Source of the DNA: Microbacterium candidum
Lineage (GTDB): Bacteria > Actinomycetota > Actinomycetes > Actinomycetales > Microbacteriaceae
Assembly (NCBI RefSeq): GCF_030315975.1
Contig: NZ_JASXSZ010000004.1
Location: 186,001-250,000, forward strand
Direction of reading: 5' to 3'
DNA: 64,000 bases
Made by a program: the position numbers and the translations under genes. This document shows, piece after piece, positions 1 to 8,523 of the stretch. How positions within the stretch are numbered: position 1 is the stretch's first letter; each line of letters starts with the position of its first letter. The notes beneath the pieces are model-generated. The model was not told the DNA's origin. It worked only from the letters and a program-made list of their open reading frames with translations, and did no database searches.

Positions 1-1299
1 TTCCTCCTGCCCGGCTCGGCGCAGGTGCTGGCCGGCAACCGGAGGCTCGGACGGTTCGGCATCGCGGCGACGCTCGCGCTGTGGGTGCTCGCGATCGTCG
101 GCGTCATCGCGGCGCTGCTGTGGCGCACTGCCCTCGTGACCCTGCTGACGAACACGTTCTTCCTGCTGTTCCTCGAAGCGCTGATCATCGGGTACATCGT
201 GCTGTGGGTGATCCTCACGATCGACACGCTGCGGCTCGTGCGGTTCGTCAAGGTCCGCGGATGGGCGCGGGTCGGCATCCCGATCCTCGCGATCTCCCTG
301 CTCGTCGCGAGCGGTGCGGTGGCGGGCAAGGGCGCGGTCATCGCCGACTCCGCCCGCGGGGCCATCGGCACGATCTTCGCCGCCAGCGGACCTTCCGAGC
401 CCCCGAGCGACGGCTACTACAACATCCTCCTTCTCGGCGGGGACGACGGTCAGGGCCGCGACTCTATGCGGTTCGACAGCATCTCGGTGGTCTCGATCAA
501 CGCAGACACGGGGCAGATCGCGCGCACCGGCGTCCCGCGAGACCTCGCCGGCTTCCCGTTCGTCGACGGCAGCCCGATGCGCACGCTCTATCCCACGGTG
601 CACAAGGGCCACAGCGACGCCAAGTGCGGCTGGGGCGGCGGGATCAACCAGCTCAACACCGAGGTGGGAGTCTGCAAGCACGGTTCGTCGCTGTATCCGG
701 ATGCTGTCAGCCAGGGCTCCACGCCATCGATCGAGGCGACGCGCGACGCCGTCGAAGGGATCACGGGGCTGAAGATCCAGTACTACCTGCTGATGAACTA
801 CGGCGGGTTCGCGCAGCTCGTCGACGCTCTGGGAGGCGTCGACATCACCGTCACGCAGCGTCTGCCCGAGGGCGGCCCGTCCTACGACGGCGAGCCCGTG
901 CAGAAGTGGGCGACGGGATGGATCGAGCCCGGCAAGCAGCACATGGATGGCAACACCGCCCAGTGGTACGCGCGCTCGCGAGAGACCACGAGCGACTTCG
1001 ACCGCGTCAAGCGGCAGTCCGAGCTGCAGGACGCGATCCTCAAGCAGGCGAACCCGGCGAATCTCCTCACGCGCTTCCAGGAGGTCGCCGCCGCCGGCAC
1101 CAACCTCTTCAAGACCGACATCCCCGAGTCGATGCTCGGCTACCTCGCCGATCTCGGCGTGAAGTCGAAGTCGCATCCGTCGCCGTCGATCGTGCTCGAC
1201 CCGAACGCCGGCGTCGACCAGTTCCACCCCGATGTCGTCTACGTGAAGCAGCGGATCCAGGCGATGCTGCATCCCCCGACTCCGACGCCGAAGGGATGA
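1..1299 (+). CDS. LytR-CpsA-Psr (LCP) family glycan ligase, 5' end outside window
   Basis: LCP enzymes transfer polyprenyl-diphosphate-linked glycans to peptidoglycan on the outer face of the membrane. The frame is open from base 1 (reading FLLPGSAQ), so the true start lies upstream and the GTG at 25 is internal. The visible 432 codons hold about three membrane segments (window residues 21-41, 45-75 and 91-109), then an extracellular LCP domain from about residue 139. LCP signatures are visible: SMRFDSISVV (the D-x-x-R-x-D region), VPRD, and YARSRETTSDFDRVKRQ near the C-terminus, with the Arg residues that contact the pyrophosphate. It is followed 4 bases later by a GT4-like gene on the same strand. 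Its place at the edge of the glycan locus fits the final attachment step. The family call is secure; the glycan substrate is inferred. Confidence 0.93.
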   Translation, partial: FLLPGSAQVLAGNRRLGRFGIAATLALWVLAIVGVIAALLWRTALVTLLTNTFFLLFLEALIIGYIVLWVILTIDTLRLVRFVKVRGWARVGIPILAISLLVASGAVAGKGAVIADSARGAIGTIFAASGPSEPPSDGYYNILLLGGDDGQGRDSMRFDSISVVSINADTGQIARTGVPRDLAGFPFVDGSPMRTLYPTVHKGHSDAKCGWGGGINQLNTEVGVCKHGSSLYPDAVSQGSTPSIEATRDAVEGITGLKIQYYLLMNYGGFAQLVDALGGVDITVTQRLPEGGPSYDGEPVQKWATGWIEPGKQHMDGNTAQWYARSRETTSDFDRVKRQSELQDAILKQANPANLLTRFQEVAAAGTNLFKTDIPESMLGYLADLGVKSKSHPSPSIVLDPNAGVDQFHPDVVYVKQRIQAMLHPPTPTPKG

Positions 1300-1303
1300 G
1301 CGC

Positions 1304-2377
1304 GTGACCACCACGCTGCGAGTGGTGCTCGACACCGATGCCGAGCCGGATGTGGCGCGCGCCGCGGTCGAGCTCGCCCGCGCCCTCGTACGGACCGCGC
1401 CGAGCGGCTGCGAGGTCGCCGCGATCGTGCCAGGCGGATCGGAGCCATCCGTTCCCGGTCTCGCCGACGTGCGGAGGCTGACGTTCGGCCGCCGCGAACT
1501 GCTCACCGCGTGGCAGCTGGGAGTGACCGCGGGTGTCGGCGGCGGGCTGATCCATGCGCCGTCCCTGCTCGCCCCGCTGACGCGACACGACCGCGTGCAC
1601 GACAACGACCAGACGGTCGTCACGCTGTGGGACCTCGATGCGTGGGAGGCGCCGTCACTCCTGCCGCGAGGAGTCGCCGCCTGGCAGAGGGCGATGCTCA
1701 AGCGCGCGCAGAAGCACGCTGACGCGGTCGTCGTGCCGACGCACGCGATGGCGGCATCCCTGGAGGCCGTGTCGAAGCTCGCCGGACGCATCCGCGTGAT
1801 CTCCGGAGCCGCCCCTACCGGCTTCGCCGTGCCGACGGATGCCGTGGGCCGCCGCCGCACCATGGGCGTGCCTGAGGGCACCATCGTGGTCGCGGGTATC
1901 GACGGGGTGGATGTCGCCTTCGAGGCGTTGGCGGCGGCACGAGTGTCGCTTCCGGTGATCGTGCTGGATGCGGGGGAGGGCGACGAGCCCGCGATCGCCG
2001 ATCATGCGGCGGCTGCCGGCATCCCGGAGTCGCATCTGCACGTGCGCGGTCCGCTCGACGACGCCGACCGCGCGGCGCTGCTGGACGGTGCGCTGGTGCT
2101 CGTCGCCCCCTCGGTGCGCTCGGCCTTCCCGTGGCGGGTGGTGGATGCGCTGGCGCTCGGGGTGCCGGTCATCGCGGCGTCATCCGACGTCCACCGCGAC
2201 GTCCTCGCGGATGGCGGGACGCTCGTCTCGCCGGACGGTCTCGGCGAGGCGCTTCTCTCGGTGCTCGGTTCCGGAGATTCTCTTGACAGAATGTCAGTGC
2301 GCGCCGCCGACCGCGGTCGTGCTTTCTCCTGGCGAGACGCCGCCGAGCGCGTGTGGCAGCTGCACGCCGACCTGTAG
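1304..2377 (+). CDS. GT4-like glycosyltransferase with degenerate donor-site motif
   Basis: A 357-aa cytoplasmic protein with a two-Rossmann GT-B layout. The C-terminal half reads VLVAPSVRSAFPWRVVDALA then LGVPVIAASSDVHRDVL, which parallels the GT4 donor site of the protein at 41784-42881 (SLAEGFSLPTLEAMSAGVPV). The usual E-x7-E pair is not kept: the first Glu position is Ala/Ser and the second is Asp. It may use a variant donor site, or be catalytically weak. GTG at 1304 follows the LCP stop by 4 bases, so the two are probably cotranscribed. Its last 84 bases overlap, in antisense, the 3' end of the next gene. The family is fairly sure; substrate unknown. Confidence 0.8.
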   Translation: MTTTLRVVLDTDAEPDVARAAVELARALVRTAPSGCEVAAIVPGGSEPSVPGLADVRRLTFGRRELLTAWQLGVTAGVGGGLIHAPSLLAPLTRHDRVHDNDQTVVTLWDLDAWEAPSLLPRGVAAWQRAMLKRAQKHADAVVVPTHAMAASLEAVSKLAGRIRVISGAAPTGFAVPTDAVGRRRTMGVPEGTIVVAGIDGVDVAFEALAAARVSLPVIVLDAGEGDEPAIADHAAAAGIPESHLHVRGPLDDADRAALLDGALVLVAPSVRSAFPWRVVDALALGVPVIAASSDVHRDVLADGGTLVSPDGLGEALLSVLGSGDSLDRMSVRAADRGRAFSWRDAAERVWQLHADL

Positions 2378-4612
2378 CGCGGGCTGATTCTCCGGAGCGA
2401 CAGACGGACGCACGGTGCGCTCCACTGCCGCATCGAACGCGGACCAGGAGTGATTCTCCGCGGCGAAGGCATGCGCGCCGGTGATCAGCGTGCGCCGCAA
2501 CCCCGGATCCTGGATGAGTGTCTCGACCGCCTGCGCATAGCCGGCGATGTCGTCTGGGCCACGGGTGAGGATGCCCGTCTCTCCAGTGATCACGATGTTG
2601 GAGACACCCCCGACATCGGAGGCGATGACGGGCAGCCCGAGGAGCATCGACTGGACCAGCACGAGCGGGAGGCCCTCGGACTGCGACGTCAGCAGCAGCG
2701 CGTGATACTCATTGGTCGCGAGCGCGGCGAGCCCGCCGCTGTACGGACCTCGGTAGATCACGCCCGCTTCCGCAAGATCGTGCATGAGCGTGTCCCCGTC
2801 CTGTGTGAGAACGCGCTGGCCCCAGACCTCGATGACCGCGGGGAGGTCGCGCCGCCGGAGCTCGGCGGTCAGCTCGATGAGCACGTCGGGTCGCTTCTCC
2901 CCGTCGAGACGGTGAGGCCACAGGAGCCGGAACGGGTGCGTCGAGGAGAACTCCTCGTCGCGATACGCCGCCGTCTCGGTCTCGAGGGCCGGAATATCGT
3001 CCATCGCGGGCTGCCGATGCACGACGATGCGCTCGTGGGGCAGAGCGAGGATGTCCTCGATCAGTGCCGCTGTCGCGGTGTTGTCGGTGATGACACCGTC
3101 GAGCAGATCGAGGTAGTCCCGTTGGCTGTCATCTGTGATCGGGTTGGTCGGATACCCGTTCCCGATGCGGTCGAACGCGAAGAGTGTCACGAATGCTCGC
3201 GTTTCATCCAGGATCGGTCGGGCGTAGGTCTGCAGGGCATCGCTGAAGTGGAAGCAGTTCACGGACACGATGAGCTCAGGGCGTGCGAGCACGATGAGCT
3301 GGGCGATGAACCGGTTTCGCATGCCCTGATCGAGTGCGAGCCAACGCTCGTCGAGATTCACGACGTTGATCGAGTCCGGGATCAGGTCCCGGCGGGTGCG
3401 CTCCGGAGGAAAGGTCGCCAGGATCGTGACGCGACCCGAGTATGCCGGCAGGCTGTTGAGCGCCTTGGCATAGTTGAGGGACACCAGGTCCGCGCCCCCG
3501 ACGCCCAGCCAGGGGACCATCACGAGAACCTGGCCGCGGGTTCCGATCTCGTTCAGGGCTCGCTCGAGCCACTCGGCATATCCGTCATCATGTGCGTGCC
3601 AGACAGGCAGCGAGTGGACCTGCAGGGCAGTCCAGGAAGCCGCCGGCTCGATCTCGACGATGGCTGACAGGGCCTCCTCGAGGGCCGGCGACATGGCAGG
3701 GGGCGGTGGCGCGATCGGGGGCTCGCCCGCGCCGAGCCGGAACACCCACCGGACACCCCGGTAGATGGCGTGCTTCGCCTCGAAGCTGAGCCACCCCGTC
3801 GACCAGCGCGCGGCGGGAAGCACGGCTCGGTATGCGCGATGTCCCAGACCGCGCAGTCCGTCGGGCTTGCTGGCCTCTTCGGCGGGCACCGGAGGTCGGG
3901 CGACAAGGGGAAGGGCTCTCCGGAGCCCTTCGAGATCGAATGCCGGAAGCATCGAGAGTGCGTGTCGATTGTTCACGCCGCCGCGCTCACGCACCCGATA
4001 GAAGAAAACCGAGTCAGGGGCAACGACATGCGTGATGCCTCGTGCTGCGGTGTCGATGTTCCACGTCCAGTCCTCCGGTCCGTATCCCGAACCCGGGTGG
4101 AGAGAGCGATACGGGAGTTCGAGGTAGAGAGAGCGCGCGGCGACGGCGGACGAGGGCCACAGGTTGTGTCGCACGAGATCCCGGTAGGAGACCTCTTGAT
4201 TATCGGTCGAGTCGGTCCGCCAGATGACCGATCGCGCTCCGAAGCTGATCACGTACTCGGGGTGTACGACGGTCGACTGCCGTGCGCGCAGGACGTCGAG
4301 CGCAGCGGCGAAGTAGTTCTCCGACACGAGGTCGTCGCCGTCCACGAATCCGATGAATTGCCCGCGAGCGTCGATGGCGCCCGCGTTTCGTGAGGCTCCC
4401 GACTCTCCGAGCGAGACTTCGAGAGTCCGCACGTCGAAGTCAAGGTCTTTCCTATTGCTCCATCGCTGTGCTTCGGCGATCGTTCTCGCGTCGGCGTTGT
4501 CGCAGACGATGAGGATCTCCGATCGGATGCCGGACGAGACGGCCATGGCCACAGCCGCGCTTACCGAGCGGAGTGTGGGACGGAGCAGCCGTCCCTCGGC
4601 ATGCGCCGTCAC
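2294..4612 (-). CDS. Two-domain glycosyltransferase (GT2 plus GT4)
   Basis: A 772-aa protein. The N-terminal GT2 domain has the acceptor/metal motif FVDGDDLVSENYF near residue 90. A middle linker follows, then a GT4 domain with GVGGADLVSLNYAKAL, GEKRPDVLIELTAEL and the donor site SEGLPLVLVQSM followed by LGLPVIASDVGGVSNIV. Such fusions add two successive sugars. The GTG at 4612 cuts the first GT2 strand in half: in-frame codons upstream read PELTAI, and the only start-like codon before the stop at 4658-4660 is CTG at 4648, preceded by GAGGAG at a 5-base spacing. The real protein is therefore probably about 12 residues longer. It lies downstream of its paralogue at 4729-6861 on the same strand. 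The 3' end overlaps the convergent gene by 84 bases. Confidence 0.88.
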   Translation of the reverse strand: MTAHAEGRLLRPTLRSVSAAVAMAVSSGIRSEILIVCDNADARTIAEAQRWSNRKDLDFDVRTLEVSLGESGASRNAGAIDARGQFIGFVDGDDLVSENYFAAALDVLRARQSTVVHPEYVISFGARSVIWRTDSTDNQEVSYRDLVRHNLWPSSAVAARSLYLELPYRSLHPGSGYGPEDWTWNIDTAARGITHVVAPDSVFFYRVRERGGVNNRHALSMLPAFDLEGLRRALPLVARPPVPAEEASKPDGLRGLGHRAYRAVLPAARWSTGWLSFEAKHAIYRGVRWVFRLGAGEPPIAPPPPAMSPALEEALSAIVEIEPAASWTALQVHSLPVWHAHDDGYAEWLERALNEIGTRGQVLVMVPWLGVGGADLVSLNYAKALNSLPAYSGRVTILATFPPERTRRDLIPDSINVVNLDERWLALDQGMRNRFIAQLIVLARPELIVSVNCFHFSDALQTYARPILDETRAFVTLFAFDRIGNGYPTNPITDDSQRDYLDLLDGVITDNTATAALIEDILALPHERIVVHRQPAMDDIPALETETAAYRDEEFSSTHPFRLLWPHRLDGEKRPDVLIELTAELRRRDLPAVIEVWGQRVLTQDGDTLMHDLAEAGVIYRGPYSGGLAALATNEYHALLLTSQSEGLPLVLVQSMLLGLPVIASDVGGVSNIVITGETGILTRGPDDIAGYAQAVETLIQDPGLRRTLITGAHAFAAENHSWSAFDAAVERTVRPSVAPENQPALQVGVQLPHALGGVSPGESTTAVGGAH

Positions 4613-4728
4613 GATCGCGGTCAGTTCGGGTGAGACCTGGGCAAACAGAGCAACTCCTCAAGTAAATGCACACGACGCAAATCCGCCTCGATTCTCCCAT
4701 GTCTCGGGGTCGCGGAATCGCAGCGCCT

Positions 4729-6861
4729 TCAGTGACGTGCGCGCGGGGCGATTAGATCCTGGGCGACACTCTGCGTGAATGCCTCCCATGAGTAGTTCTG
4801 TGCCACCATGATGTGCCCTGCCTCGACTAAGCGTCGGCGCAACGACACATCGCCAGCGAGCCGCCCCAAGGCATCGATGACCTCGAGCGTCGTGTCGGCG
4901 CAAAGACCCGTCACGCCATCGACGATGGTGTGTTTCGGAGATCCCGCTCCCCATGCGACGACAGGCAACCCAAGGGAAAGCGCATCCACGATGACTCTCG
5001 ACATGTCTGCGTCGGTGTCCGTCGTGACTACGGCATGGAACCCGTATGTGTCGACCCCGGCGAGCCCGCCCGGAAAGATCCCAAGGTAGTTCTGCGCTGG
5101 ATTCAACGCCCCGGGCGGAACCGCGCATCTTGCCTCCAACGGCATGAACACAAGTTCGAGAGGGGTATCGGTGTCGACAAGCTCTGTGCTCCATCCTCGA
5201 TATAGCGGTTGCATCTCTTCCTGCGCCGCCGCGATGAGCACTCGAAATGGGTTGTGACGCGTGAAGAACTCGTTGGTATACGCACGTGTGCCGCGCGCGA
5301 GCTCGATTGGCCGGGAAGCAGACGGCTGCTCGTGGACGAGAATTTCAACACCTGCGCCGATGACACGTGACTTCAGAGTGTCCGCACCCGCCTGCGAGTC
5401 AGCGATGACGGTGATGCCATCGGGAATCGCTGTGGCCGGCTCCAGTGCGCCTTCGAGAGCGATCACCCGCGTTGCGGAGACCAGTTCCGGAAAGCGTGCG
5501 GCGGCGTCCGCCAGTACAGGGGCGGACGCGATGGCGAGCGAACAGTCGACAAGCATGACGAGTTGCGCGAGGAAGCGCGCACGGAGTTCAGCGCTCCAGC
5601 CCTTCCCGTGCAGATCAAGATCCAGATACCTGATGCTTCCGGGTATCACGTCATGGACGGTCATCGATGGGTCGTCGACGGCGAGGATAGCTGTCCGTCC
5701 GGAGTATCCGGAGAAGGCGTCCAGCGCCTTGGCGTAGTTGAGCGCGCGTCTGCCTTCAGCGTGAAGGTCAAGCCATCCGACCGCAACGACGGCAGCGGTA
5801 TGCTCTCCGAGGTTTGTGACAGCCGCGACCAGCTCTTGAGAATATCCGTCGTCGCGAGCGACTCGCATGTCGTTCACGTGCAGGCTGTTTAGCCCCTTGA
5901 GAGCCGATGGGTTCGCGCGAATCGCGGCCTTGAAAGTCGACCGGTCTACGATGTGGTGGATGCCGTCGCGTAGCCCAAGGCGCTGTGACGCACGCCGAGA
6001 TACCGCCTCGACGAGTCGTCGCATCGCCCGGCGCGAACGCCCGCCAATCACACTGCCCGAGGGCACTCGGCCAAGTGACGGTGGCGCATGCGCATCAGGC
6101 CGACGGCCGCCTACGGTGGTGCGCGCCATCAGAGAGGCGAGGTCGACTCCAGGAATGACGGCGCGGGACGGGTATGTGCTGCCATTGATCGATGAGTCGC
6201 GAAAGCAGGTCGTTGCTGGTGCCACAACGTGTGAGACTCCGGAAGCGCTCGAGTGCACTGCCCAGAACCATATGAGATCCGCAGGCGTCCGTCCTCGCAC
6301 TTCCCCCCGGTCTAGGTGGTCCGCAAGGAGTGGCTTTGTCGTCATGACGGGCCCCTGCCACGGCATGCCGGCGAGGAGTTCGAGATATGTGATGGGACCG
6401 GAGTCTGAGGACTCGTTGCGCCAGATCTGCGTGACATCGTCAGTAGGGACGACGTACTCCGGGTATACGGCTATGCGTGCTGAACCGGCCGCGTCGATCA
6501 TCGAGAGCGCCGCGCGCGCGAACTTCGCGGAAATGAGGTCGCCATCGTCGATGAGGCATACGTGGGTGCCCGTGGCTCCGTCGAGCGCGCGAGCCAATCG
6601 GTCTTCCTTGGGGAGCGACTCCTCCGGTAAGGTTCGAACGTTTGCCCTCGTGTAGGTCGGCCACCGCCTCTTTGCATACTCGAGCGCGGCTTCTGGGTGG
6701 CCGCCGACGAGAAGGACCTCTGAGGTCAGTCCGTCGGAACGCAGTCGTTCGGCGACGTCGAACAGGGCGGCAACCGTCGGCCGTGCGAAGGAGCGACGAG
6801 GGTTCGCGATGAGAACGAAGGTAAGATGTGGCCGGGTCATCGCGGAACGAACACCGACCAT
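4729..6861 (-). CDS. Degenerate paralogue of the GT2-GT4 fusion
   Basis: A 710-aa protein collinear with the 2294-4612 product: SGVSHVVAP against RGITHVVAP, ARDDGYSQELV against AHDDGYAEWLE, and FPGGLAGVDTYGFHAVV against YSGGLAALATNEYHALL. The GT2 motif has changed from VDGDD to IDDGD. In the GT4 donor site the conserved Glu of SEGLPLVLVQ has become Ala in the equivalent TDADMSRVIVD. One or both domains may have lost catalysis or changed donor. ATG 6861 gives the longest frame; ATG 6840 (MTRPHLTF) is also plausible because the first GT2 strand begins right after it, and neither has a good ribosome site. GC is lower than in the rest of the locus. It is divergent from the ketoisomerase gene and probably cotranscribed with its paralogue. 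Confidence 0.82.
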   Translation of the reverse strand: MVGVRSAMTRPHLTFVLIANPRRSFARPTVAALFDVAERLRSDGLTSEVLLVGGHPEAALEYAKRRWPTYTRANVRTLPEESLPKEDRLARALDGATGTHVCLIDDGDLISAKFARAALSMIDAAGSARIAVYPEYVVPTDDVTQIWRNESSDSGPITYLELLAGMPWQGPVMTTKPLLADHLDRGEVRGRTPADLIWFWAVHSSASGVSHVVAPATTCFRDSSINGSTYPSRAVIPGVDLASLMARTTVGGRRPDAHAPPSLGRVPSGSVIGGRSRRAMRRLVEAVSRRASQRLGLRDGIHHIVDRSTFKAAIRANPSALKGLNSLHVNDMRVARDDGYSQELVAAVTNLGEHTAAVVAVGWLDLHAEGRRALNYAKALDAFSGYSGRTAILAVDDPSMTVHDVIPGSIRYLDLDLHGKGWSAELRARFLAQLVMLVDCSLAIASAPVLADAAARFPELVSATRVIALEGALEPATAIPDGITVIADSQAGADTLKSRVIGAGVEILVHEQPSASRPIELARGTRAYTNEFFTRHNPFRVLIAAAQEEMQPLYRGWSTELVDTDTPLELVFMPLEARCAVPPGALNPAQNYLGIFPGGLAGVDTYGFHAVVTTDTDADMSRVIVDALSLGLPVVAWGAGSPKHTIVDGVTGLCADTTLEVIDALGRLAGDVSLRRRLVEAGHIMVAQNYSWEAFTQSVAQDLIAPRARH

Positions 6862-6992
6862 CCCTCACGCCGCTGCACGATGCTCGCGACGACGCGACGG
6901 GCGCATACGATGGCGTTGAGGCGGTTCAGCACACGTCCAGCGTAGTCAACGCTGTTCCGGACCGTCGCATGAAGCCGACAGGGAGATAAGGC

Positions 6993-7397
6993 GTGCCCAA
7001 ACCGCACCTCGTGGACCTTCAGATACTGCGCGACACAGCAGGTTTCATCGGCGTGGTGGAAGGTCAGGAGCTCTTGCCGTTCGACGTCAAGCGGTTCTAC
7101 TTCATCGGAGATGTTCTCCCGGGCGCGGTCCGCGGGTCGCATGCGCACAAGACCCTCGATCAACTGATCATCGCGGTCTCCGGAAGCGTGACGATCGAGC
7201 TCGACGATGGTCGCGAAGTGGAAGAGTTCACGCTCGCCGGTCCTTCCTCTGGACTAGTCGTTCCGCCGGGCTACTGGCGGACCTTGCGCGACTTCGCAGC
7301 ACACACCGTCGTCGGAGTACTGGCCTCAGCAACCTACGACGAGACGGACTACATCCGGGACTACGACGACTTCTTGGAGTGGGCACATGGAAGATGA
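6993..7397 (+). CDS. dTDP-4-keto-6-deoxyglucose 3,4-ketoisomerase (FdtA/QdtA, WxcM-like cupin)
   Basis: A 134-aa single-domain cupin, the usual length for FdtA/QdtA. These enzymes move the keto group of dTDP-4-keto-6-deoxy-D-glucose from C4 to C3. The family signature RGSHAHKTLDQ with the paired catalytic His residues is at about residues 47-57, preceded by FDVKRFYFIGDV and followed by VPPGYWRTLRDF. GTG 6993 has AGGGAGA about 7 bases upstream. The gene overlaps the aminotransferase start by 11 bases. The substrate would come from RmlA and RmlB encoded at 22.7-24.6 kb. Whether the product has the galacto (FdtA) or gluco (QdtA) configuration cannot be read from the sequence with certainty. Confidence 0.88.
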   Translation: MPKPHLVDLQILRDTAGFIGVVEGQELLPFDVKRFYFIGDVLPGAVRGSHAHKTLDQLIIAVSGSVTIELDDGREVEEFTLAGPSSGLVVPPGYWRTLRDFAAHTVVGVLASATYDETDYIRDYDDFLEWAHGR

Positions 7398-8523
7398 GGT
7401 CCCCTTCTACGACCTGGCATCACTGGTGGCGAAGCGGCGGTCGGATCTCCTCGACGCCATCGAGAGTGTCGTCGACTCCGGTATGTTTATCGGCGGACGT
7501 TATGTCGAGGAGTTCGAGCAAGCGTTCGCGGAGTCGGTGGGCGTAGAACACTGCATCGCGGTCGGCAATGGTCTGGATGCGCTCCGCATTTCGCTCGAGT
7601 GCGCGGGGGTCGGGCCTGGTGATGAAGTCATCGTGCCCGGGTTCACGTTCTATGCGACATGGCTCGCGGTACTTCAGGTTGGGGCTCGCCCTGTGCCGAT
7701 CGATGTCGATTGGATGACAGGATCGATGGATCCAGCCCTGCTCGATGAGGCGATGTCGGCGCATACGCGGGCTGTTCTTCCAGTTCATTTGTACGGAATC
7801 CCGGCGGACAATGAACGGATAAGTGCTTTGGCGGCGGATCGCGGGGTGCCCTTCATCGAGGACGCCGCTCAGGCTCATGGGGCATCAGTCGGAACGCGAC
7901 CCGTTGGTTCCTGGGGTATCGCCGGAGCATTCTCGTTCTACCCCACGAAGAACATGGGGGCGCTCGGCGACGCTGGTGCGATCGTGACGAGCAGTAGCGA
8001 ATTGGCAAACCGCGCCCGTAGCCGCCGTTCGTACGGCCAGGGATCGACGAAGTACGATCATGTGGACACTGGCTGGAACAGCCGAATGGATCCAATTCAA
8101 GCAGCCATCCTGACAGGCGGTCTGAAGCGGTTGCCGGCGGACAACTCCTGTCGCCGCGACATCGCTCGAACCTATCTCGATGCGCTGGCGGATGCCCCGA
8201 GCGCCGTCGTCGGTGCACACAAATTTGAATCATCGGTGTGGCATCACTTCGTGGTGCGGGCTACCGACCGTGATCAGTTGCGAAACTATCTGGCGTCGCG
8301 AGGAATCCGAACCGATGTTCACTATCCGTACGCCTTCGACACGCTTCAGCCGACCCGCGCGACGCTCGAATCAGGCGCCGATCTTCCCGTCTCGCGAGCA
8401 TTTGCCAAGAGCGTGCTTAGCCTCCCGATCGGTGCGTGGATGACGAGTTCTCAGGTAACGCTCGTTGCCGAAGCGCTTTCGTCGATCCCTCGAGAGTTGC
8501 TGGCGAGGGCTGAGCTCTCCTGA
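7387..8523 (+). CDS. DegT/DnrJ/EryC1 sugar aminotransferase (FdtB/QdtB-like)
   Basis: A 378-aa PLP-dependent fold-type I aminotransferase. The Schiff-base lysine is in FSFYPTKNMGALGDAG, and the cofactor-phosphate region is in AVGNGLDALRISLE. FIEDAAQAHGA carries the Asp that binds the PLP ring nitrogen. After a 3,4-ketoisomerase the expected reaction is transfer of an amino group to C3 of dTDP-3-keto-6-deoxyhexose. ATG 7387 lies inside the preceding gene (11-base overlap), which implies translational coupling. The last 73 bases overlap the convergent GT2 gene. The family is certain; the C3 position is inferred from the neighbours. Confidence 0.9.
   Translation: MEDEVPFYDLASLVAKRRSDLLDAIESVVDSGMFIGGRYVEEFEQAFAESVGVEHCIAVGNGLDALRISLECAGVGPGDEVIVPGFTFYATWLAVLQVGARPVPIDVDWMTGSMDPALLDEAMSAHTRAVLPVHLYGIPADNERISALAADRGVPFIEDAAQAHGASVGTRPVGSWGIAGAFSFYPTKNMGALGDAGAIVTSSSELANRARSRRSYGQGSTKYDHVDTGWNSRMDPIQAAILTGGLKRLPADNSCRRDIARTYLDALADAPSAVVGAHKFESSVWHHFVVRATDRDQLRNYLASRGIRTDVHYPYAFDTLQPTRATLESGADLPVSRAFAKSVLSLPIGAWMTSSQVTLVAEALSSIPRELLARAELS

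Noticed and set aside
2450..3667. 405-codon plus-strand frame
   Set aside because: Antisense of the GT2-GT4 fusion, which has clear domain motifs; this frame has none.
6862..6992. Possible small RNA or attenuator between divergent genes
   Set aside because: No convincing hairpin followed by a T run was seen; it is probably just the divergent promoter region.
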